NCBI GenBank assembly: GCA_964454745.1
Contig: CAYVUI010000130.1
Coordinates: forward strand, 1-11,700
Direction: 5' to 3'
DNA length: 11,700 bases
DNA from: CAYVUI01 sp964454745
Lineage (GTDB): Bacteria > Planctomycetota > Phycisphaerae > Sedimentisphaerales > Anaerohalosphaeraceae
The position numbers were made by a program, and so were the translations under genes. The notes beneath the pieces were generated by a model, which searched no databases, was not told the DNA's origin, and saw nothing but the letters and a program-made list of their open reading frames with translations. Position 1 is the first letter of the stretch, and every line of letters begins with the position of its first letter. Shown in pieces: positions 6,852 to 11,700 of this stretch.

Positions 6852-7898
6852 TTATGGACGAATATCAGCCATCCAGTTTCCGGCCATACTTGAGAAATCC
6901 TCAAAGTTGATTTTACAATCCCCATTGATATCTCCAAGAGGAATCGGATTGTCCGCCCCTCCGCAGACACCGGAAACAACCTTGCTTCTTACCTGTTCAA
7001 GCTGATCCTTTGTAAGCACCCCGGAGGCATCGGTTTTGCTTCCATAGATCCGAAGTGCCTCGATTTTCCCTGCAAACGTAGCAGGATTTTCCACGGTTGG
7101 ATCATAATCCAACACCAAACCTTCAACCTCGTCTAATATCCACCTTGTCGCAGTATCAGCAGTATTACCGATCCAAACGAGTTCGGCAATATCATTTACC
7201 GCCCCGGCAAACAGAACGCCGTCATAAGAGGTGTTCTGTACGGAACGATAATGCAGGGTGGACGAGAAAAGACCGGTGTGACAAACGACATTCTGTTGAT
7301 CGAAAGGATCGGTTTGCGGGTCCACCGTGCCATCATAAGATAAGGCAAGGAAAAACCATTCATCATTCTCAAAATTTCCAAGCCAGTGAAGCGCAGCCTC
7401 TCCATAGGGATCGGCTTCCAGTTGGTTATTTACGATTAAAGACAATCGATTCCACTGGTCTGTAACCACTGCTATCGCATGATCTCCATTACTATCCAGG
7501 GCAGAAAACAGGACAGACCCTGCATGATTCGGGTCGCCATATACCCCTGCAGGCATTTTCACGACAGCTGTTATCGTAAAAGACATCAGGCCGCTTAATG
7601 CTGTCTGCATCGGGGTTTGTGTGACCGTGTCCCCAAAAACGACCGCCCCGCCGGGTTCATCAAACTCTCCGGCGAGCTGATCAAAACATTCCGTTAAAAT
7701 TCCTGTCCCAAACTGGGGAGAAATGAAATTTTCTTCCACCGGGGTTCCATAATCAGTGCCCGCAGTACCGCTGCTGGTCCAATCTCCATTAAAATCGATG
7801 GCCACAATCGGATCGGGCAAGACGGCCAGAATGTAACCATGGCTAAATAAGAGAATAAAAGCCATAAATACTAAAATAGAATTGACCTTTCTTTTCAT
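6852..7898 (-). CDS. Secreted LamG protein with C-terminal half-dockerin
   Basis: A 348-residue secreted protein, first gene of the long minus-strand unit. Residues 1-25 are a signal peptide. One LamG domain spans about 29-295, with ALSGLMSFTITAVVK (100-114), DQWNRLSLIVN (147-157), WFFLALSYDG and ALRIYGSKTDASGVLT (281-296). It is longer and more divergent than the neighbouring LamG domains in its second half. The end (321-342) is GDINGDCKINFEDF followed by GNWM, a single calcium-loop half-dockerin matching that of the protein at 5128-6798, including a conserved Cys before it (Cys312) and one inside the loop (Cys328) that may pair. AGGAGG at 7905-7910 is six bases upstream of the ATG, an ideal ribosome site. 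Binding of glycan or envelope structures is inferred from the fold; the ligand is unknown. Confidence 0.9.
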   Translation of the reverse strand: MKRKVNSILVFMAFILLFSHGYILAVLPDPIVAIDFNGDWTSSGTAGTDYGTPVEENFISPQFGTGILTECFDQLAGEFDEPGGAVVFGDTVTQTPMQTALSGLMSFTITAVVKMPAGVYGDPNHAGSVLFSALDSNGDHAIAVVTDQWNRLSLIVNNQLEADPYGEAALHWLGNFENDEWFFLALSYDGTVDPQTDPFDQQNVVCHTGLFSSTLHYRSVQNTSYDGVLFAGAVNDIAELVWIGNTADTATRWILDEVEGLVLDYDPTVENPATFAGKIEALRIYGSKTDASGVLTKDQLEQVRSKVVSGVCGGADNPIPLGDINGDCKINFEDFSSMAGNWMADIRP

Positions 7899-8283
7899 AA
7901 TTTACCTCCTGAATAAATCAAAATAACTCTTTATACATACTCATAACAATGCTTTCTTTCTTTTGACTTTCATGATTACTTTATTTTACCTTTTTAAGGT
8001 GGGGTTATTCAACTGCAAAGGGTGTCATAATAGGGCCAAGCTTAAACACTTAAAAGCCATGTGTTTTGCCTCCTTTGCATTTTTTTTCTTCTGAAAATCA
8101 TCTTTATTGGACTTTTCGGCTTGTTAAATGGTTAAAACTGGGCATGGCTGGTAAATGCTGTTTTTTGGCCGGATTACGCTACTCATTTACTTTGATTTCA
8201 ACAGGGCAAAAATATTATCATCTATACAGTTGACATTACAGATTACATAAATATTTATTATTTTGTATAAATATCGGGTTTTT
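7899..8283. promoter_or_regulatory. Divergent intergenic region with promoters for both strands
   Basis: 385 AT-rich bases without a credible gene, separating the minus-strand LamG unit from the plus-strand hydrolases. For the plus strand, TTGACA (8230-8235) with a weak TATTTA (8252-8257) gives a 16-base spacing and a short leader to ATG 8284; TTGATT (8192) with TATTAT (8213-8218) is an alternative at 15 bases. For the minus strand, TATAAA (7930-7935) is a possible -10 with no good -35. TATCATCTATAC (8216-8227) matches 10 of 12 bases of the leader repeat core found at 3157 and 5115. A small palindrome ACCTT/AAGGT spans 7988-8000. All assignments are by eye; this phylum's promoter consensus may differ. 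Confidence 0.5.
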
Positions 8284-9648
8284 ATGGAAAAAATCGCTGA
8301 CATCCAAAAAAAGAAATCTCAAACAGAAAAGGTGTCCCGAGGCCAGAATATTAACTTTGAGGATAAGCTTCAAAAAGACCTTGAAATCTCTACGGCTCCT
8401 CCCGACAGCCCGCCAGGCCCTGCAAAGCCCTCAAAAAGCGATTTCCAGGTATATATCCCTTCCGGGCAAGATCAACCCGATTCATCCAATCAGCACGTTT
8501 CTGTTCTTCCTTTACCTAATGGTGATTTCCTGGCGACATGGACGATGAGTTCTCTTGAGGGTGTGGGCGACCAGCATATCGTAACCAGCCGCAGCAGCGA
8601 TCAGGGGCGGACGTGGACAAAACCGGAATATCTCGAAGGACCGAAGCTTGACGGATATATTGCTTCCTGGAGTTTCCCGTTTATGGTGCCTTCATCGGGG
8701 CGAATCTACATGTTTTACCACAAGCAGAGGGGTTTTATCGATGTAGACGCCCAAACCACTGCTCAATTATGGTATGTTGTCTCCGATGATCTTGGATACA
8801 CTTGGAGCAAGCCGTACACGCACTTGAAAATAGACCGGAACAGTTATTCTCATCCGAATCCGGATGCAGACTCAAATTTTATCGTATACCAGCCTCCAGT
8901 AATCACCGCAAGCGGCGAGGTCATTGTCGGAATGACTCACTGGGCCACCGGAATCCTGAAAAAAGGTATCCATGTTCCTTCCGAAGTACGGTTTATCATA
9001 TTTGATAACATTCTGACCATTGGCGACCCGGAGGATCTGGAAATCACAATCACTCCTGAAAACGGAGCGGACGGACTGAGAATGGCATTTCCGGAGATTC
9101 CGGAGATTAGTTTCCTTCAGGAACCCTCGCTGGCGGTATTGTCTGACGGCCGTCTTTTTTGCGTAATGCGGACAGGTACCGGATATGCCGGACATGCAAT
9201 ATCTAAAGACCATGGGCGTACCTGGTCCAAACCGGATATTCTTCGGTATGTTTCAGGTGGCGAGTGCATCAAACAGCCGATGATCCCCTGCCCGATCTAT
9301 AAACTTCGCGATGGCAGGTATATCCTGATCTTCCATAATAACGTGGGAGATGCGAACGGGGGAAGGCACTTTATGGACTGGTGCAGAAACCGCAGACCGG
9401 TATATCTTACGGTTGGCCGGGAAGTGCTTGGGGACAAAAAACAGCCGCTGATGTTCAATCAGCCTAAGGTGATTACGGATAATGACAGGGTGCCGATCAG
9501 TCGAAAACAACTGACGGAAATTGGAACCTATCCGAGCCTGTTTGAGTATGATTCGAAGGTTTATTTCTTTTATCCTGATCGTAAACATTACATTCTGGGC
9601 AAAATTCTACATGAAAATTTGATCTCAGATTTCGGGCTGCCCCGGTAA
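8284..9648 (+). CDS. Sialidase-like (BNR/Asp-box) beta-propeller protein
   Basis: A 454-residue protein of the sialidase/BNR superfamily, expected to be a six-bladed propeller acting on a terminal sugar. Three Asp-boxes of the form S-x-D-x-G-x-T-W are clear: 104-111 (SSDQGRTW), 167-174 (SDDLGYTW) and 307-314 (SKDHGRTW). Other conserved parts are FLQEPSLAVLSDGRLFCVMRTGTG (277-300, with Arg296), YKLRDGRYILIFHNN (339-353) and a late YPSLFEYD. The usual R-I-P start motif of true sialidases appears as VYIP, without the Arg, so sialic acid specificity is doubtful; other exo-hydrolase activity or a non-catalytic role is possible. No signal peptide is visible: residues 1-52 are Lys-, Gln- and Pro-rich. 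ATG 8284 was chosen because a TTG at 8263 lies too near the putative promoter; the ribosome site is weak. It leads the rightward pair, and the next gene begins 52 bases later. Confidence 0.82.
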   Translation: MEKIADIQKKKSQTEKVSRGQNINFEDKLQKDLEISTAPPDSPPGPAKPSKSDFQVYIPSGQDQPDSSNQHVSVLPLPNGDFLATWTMSSLEGVGDQHIVTSRSSDQGRTWTKPEYLEGPKLDGYIASWSFPFMVPSSGRIYMFYHKQRGFIDVDAQTTAQLWYVVSDDLGYTWSKPYTHLKIDRNSYSHPNPDADSNFIVYQPPVITASGEVIVGMTHWATGILKKGIHVPSEVRFIIFDNILTIGDPEDLEITITPENGADGLRMAFPEIPEISFLQEPSLAVLSDGRLFCVMRTGTGYAGHAISKDHGRTWSKPDILRYVSGGECIKQPMIPCPIYKLRDGRYILIFHNNVGDANGGRHFMDWCRNRRPVYLTVGREVLGDKKQPLMFNQPKVITDNDRVPISRKQLTEIGTYPSLFEYDSKVYFFYPDRKHYILGKILHENLISDFGLPR

Positions 9649-9656
9649 AGGGGCAG
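9637..9656 (+). other. Perfect hairpin enclosing the stop codon
   Basis: CTGCCCC and GGGGCAG form a perfect 7-bp GC-rich stem around the loop GGTAAA, which contains the TAA stop (9646-9648) of the sialidase-like gene. No T-run follows, so it is not a standard intrinsic terminator. It may affect mRNA stability or how much of the downstream hydrolase gene is expressed; that is inference. Confidence 0.55.
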
Positions 9657-9686
9657 GCTACGAATATTTGTAACCTTATAAGAAAT

Positions 9687-9691
9687 GGTGG
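9687..9691 (+). promoter_or_regulatory. Putative ribosome binding site for the TIM-barrel hydrolase
   Basis: GGTGG nine bases before ATG 9701. It favours this start over ATG 9692, which would have the site directly touching it. Confidence 0.45.
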
Positions 9692-9700
9692 ATGCAGAAA

Positions 9701-11700
9701 ATGTTCAAAAACTGCTGCGTTACTGTATTAATGGTCTTTTCCAGCTTTCTTTGGGCTCAGACGGTCCATCAACCGGATTTCAGTGCAGGCAATGGAGGTT
9801 ATATCGCCCAGGGAGTAGGAATCTCAATACGCTCTGACAGCGAGGTAAAACCGCTATCCTCTCCTTCCTTAAAAATCACAGCAGCAGCGGGTGCATCGGG
9901 TATCGTACGGAGCAGTATTTTTACGATTGACCCGACTCACAGAAGCGGAAGCTGGATCGGGGGTGACAATCTCGCTTTCTGGCGGGTGAAATATTATGTA
10001 AAAACCAGTGCAGATTTTACAGGCAGTTACCGCATTGTCGCCCGGATTCTGGACAATAAAACCTATACCCACCCAACGGATTCACGTTACGATGAGGCCG
10101 GCGAGCCTTTTGAAATATCATTTGAAAATTTCGGGGGAGCAGATACGACTGTAAACGGTTTTACGTGTCTTGATAAACCACTTTGCGCGGTAACTTCAAC
10201 GCATCCGAATAACAGGGCTTCTTTCGGCAGCAATGATGTGGAGTTTACAATTTATGTTAGCAATGCCGAGGGCTCGATCTGGATCAGTGATATCCTGATT
10301 GAAACAGCAACACCCCATACCGGAACTTTTTCCTCGTCAAACTGGAACTCTTTTGAAAATTCAGACGGTATACACTACCTGGCATTTCACGGTTCCGGCC
10401 AGCCTGAATATGCACCGACTCATGATTTCTGTTCTGATTTGATTGCGGATAGCGCATTTAAGCTGCTTCGGGGTGTAGGATTCAATCAAACCCGTTTCCC
10501 GATCTACTGGGGTGACCATTTCAGCCGGTCCGAGGCAAAAATCATCATTAAAAACTCTCAACCTGATGGTTCGGGAAACTACGACAGTTCTCTTGACACA
10601 CTTGAAGAGACTGTCGACTGGATCAATTACTATGGAATCTCCTCATTGATCATCCTTCGCGGAACCCCGGACTGGTCCCATCCCCTTCATCACAATAACA
10701 TCAGTGACGGCCCGCATAACGGCTTTAGCAATCCTGGCAATCCCAATGGACTTGGGGATCCTTACCCCGGTCCACAGAATGCAGTGGGCGACCATTGGAC
10801 TTATCCCCCCGATGACTGGCAGGACTGGCGTGATTATGCAACCGCAGTAGTCCAAAGGCTACAGGGCAAAGAAGTTATGTACGAGATCTTCAATGAGATC
10901 AATGTTGCCGGACAGGCGGGAGTTATTGGGGGTTACAAAGCCGTCACTCATTATGTAAAGCATTTTGCCCAGGCAGCTTATGCTGTGGATCCGGACGCTG
11001 TGATTATTACGGGAGCCATGGATAAAATGCTGGCTGGATGTGTTTCAGACGGCATTCTTGATTATGCAAATGCCGTAGGTTTCCATCATTACAGCGGCGA
11101 TTTACCTAATACCCGTGCAATGGTGCAATCCGCCGGAGAAATGAAGCATATCTGGATGACAGAGCATCATGGACTGCATGAGGAATTGTGGTCGACCACC
11201 CGCCAGCAGGGAAACTGGAATGCTTTCAGCGTTTCCGCCTGGGCGATAAAAGACCCGTACAAGATCCTGGTACTTATGGATGCCGAAGGAAACTGGGTAA
11301 ATGGTAACATGCCCAAGGGCCTGGGAGACAGGGTTTCGGGCGTCCAGAACTTCTATAATTTCGGGGCCATGTCTGGAACAATTGATCTCAATGACAAGCA
11401 GGGATCTGGCTCTGCCCGCATTTATGCCGAAGTTATTTGCGATGATATGGTTCAGTATAATACAAGTTCAAGTGTTCTTCTTCGTGCCCATAATAATACT
11501 GCCCAAACCTTCCATAATGTACGGATCTGGCCTGTGGGTTTTGTGGATAACCTGGGCTTTACCATCGAACAGGTCCGCCAGGCGGACTTGCATATCCCGA
11601 CATTTTCACCGGGACAGGTTTATGAGATCCCACTTGTGATTTATCCAACATCAACCGAATACCAAGCCGATGGTACCTATGAAATTGGACTGGTGATCGT
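9701..11700 (+). CDS. Secreted TIM-barrel glycoside hydrolase, clan GH-A type (partial at 3' end)
   Basis: An open frame that runs off the window with no stop (at least 666 residues). The N-terminus MFKNCCVTVLMVFSSFLWAQ is a signal peptide. Residues about 22-205 look like a beta-sandwich, probably carbohydrate-binding. Residues about 215-520 form a TIM barrel: LRGVGFNQTRFPIYWGDHF, then GISSLIILRGTPDWSHP, the acid/base motif YEIFNEIN with Glu399 after Asn398, GFHHYSG, and IWMTEHHG with Glu488 as the likely nucleophile. The Asn-Glu pair at strand 4 and the Glu at strand 7 are the clan GH-A layout. The arrangement is reminiscent of GH39 or GH5-like enzymes, but I cannot fix a family or substrate. 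After the barrel, about 530 onward is a beta-rich C-terminal domain (RIYAEVICDDMVQYNTSS and beyond) that continues past the edge. It follows the sialidase-like gene by 52 bases with a hairpin between, so cotranscription is likely. ATG 9692, in the same frame, is an alternative start adding three residues. Confidence 0.82.
   Translation, partial: MFKNCCVTVLMVFSSFLWAQTVHQPDFSAGNGGYIAQGVGISIRSDSEVKPLSSPSLKITAAAGASGIVRSSIFTIDPTHRSGSWIGGDNLAFWRVKYYVKTSADFTGSYRIVARILDNKTYTHPTDSRYDEAGEPFEISFENFGGADTTVNGFTCLDKPLCAVTSTHPNNRASFGSNDVEFTIYVSNAEGSIWISDILIETATPHTGTFSSSNWNSFENSDGIHYLAFHGSGQPEYAPTHDFCSDLIADSAFKLLRGVGFNQTRFPIYWGDHFSRSEAKIIIKNSQPDGSGNYDSSLDTLEETVDWINYYGISSLIILRGTPDWSHPLHHNNISDGPHNGFSNPGNPNGLGDPYPGPQNAVGDHWTYPPDDWQDWRDYATAVVQRLQGKEVMYEIFNEINVAGQAGVIGGYKAVTHYVKHFAQAAYAVDPDAVIITGAMDKMLAGCVSDGILDYANAVGFHHYSGDLPNTRAMVQSAGEMKHIWMTEHHGLHEELWSTTRQQGNWNAFSVSAWAIKDPYKILVLMDAEGNWVNGNMPKGLGDRVSGVQNFYNFGAMSGTIDLNDKQGSGSARIYAEVICDDMVQYNTSSSVLLRAHNNTAQTFHNVRIWPVGFVDNLGFTIEQVRQADLHIPTFSPGQVYEIPLVIYPTSTEYQADGTYEIGLVI

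Noticed and set aside
8144..8168. Possible sigma-54 promoter or small T-tailed hairpin around the GGCATGGCTGG stretch
   Set aside because: The GG-to-GC spacing does not fit the -24/-12 pattern, and the only pairing (GCAT/ATGC) is four base pairs.
8263..8283. TTG start for the sialidase-like gene
   Set aside because: It lies only a few bases after the putative -10 region and adds no signal peptide; ATG 8284 is more likely.
1..11700. CRISPR array, tRNA, rRNA, insertion sequence or attachment site
   Set aside because: No regularly spaced repeats, cloverleaf pattern, transposase motifs or flanking terminal repeats were seen by reading both strands.

Overview
The window looks like part of a polysaccharide-degradation locus from the PVC superphylum, most likely a Phycisphaerae/Sedimentisphaerales-type planctomycete. 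This is inferred from the combination of large proteins with a prepilin N-terminus, LamG-fold proteins ending in a half-dockerin of the type GDxNGDCxxxxxDfxxxxxNWM, a PEP-CTERM protein, and Tat-exported sulfatases next to glycoside hydrolases. I recognise this style from the group, but no database search was possible.

Minus strand, read from right to left (7898 to 37). Transcription appears to start in the 385-base divergent intergenic region (7899-8283). The first unit holds a LamG/half-dockerin protein (7898-6852), a double-LamG/half-dockerin protein (6798-5128), a prepilin-like protein (5080-4235) and a LamG/PEP-CTERM protein (4162-3314), and it closes with a convincing intrinsic terminator (3244-3286). 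A second unit follows: a GH172/DUF2961 lipoprotein (3136-2009), a second prepilin-like paralogue (1936-1082) and a formylglycine-type sulfatase (1059-37). The sulfatase frame stops before the C-terminal subdomain expected for its family.

Plus strand, from the divergent region rightwards: a three-Asp-box sialidase-like protein with no visible signal peptide (8284-9648), then a secreted TIM-barrel glycoside hydrolase of the clan GH-A type (9701 to beyond the window edge). A perfect 7-bp hairpin surrounds the stop codon between them.

Taken together, this suggests a cell-surface and periplasmic system for a sulfated, furanoside-containing or otherwise decorated glycan. The sulfatase would remove sulfate, GH172 and the TIM-barrel enzyme would cut glycosidic bonds, the LamG proteins would bind glycan or matrix, and the two prepilin-like proteins would be inner-membrane or filament-associated partners. 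The substrate cannot be read from the sequence. No tRNA, rRNA, CRISPR, transposase, transporter or regulator gene is visible. The most unusual points are the paralogous pilin pair, the four related LamG domains with exchanged C-terminal sorting modules, an exact 14-bp near-palindromic repeat in two gene leaders, the shortened sulfatase with a long N-terminal insertion, and the stop-codon hairpin.
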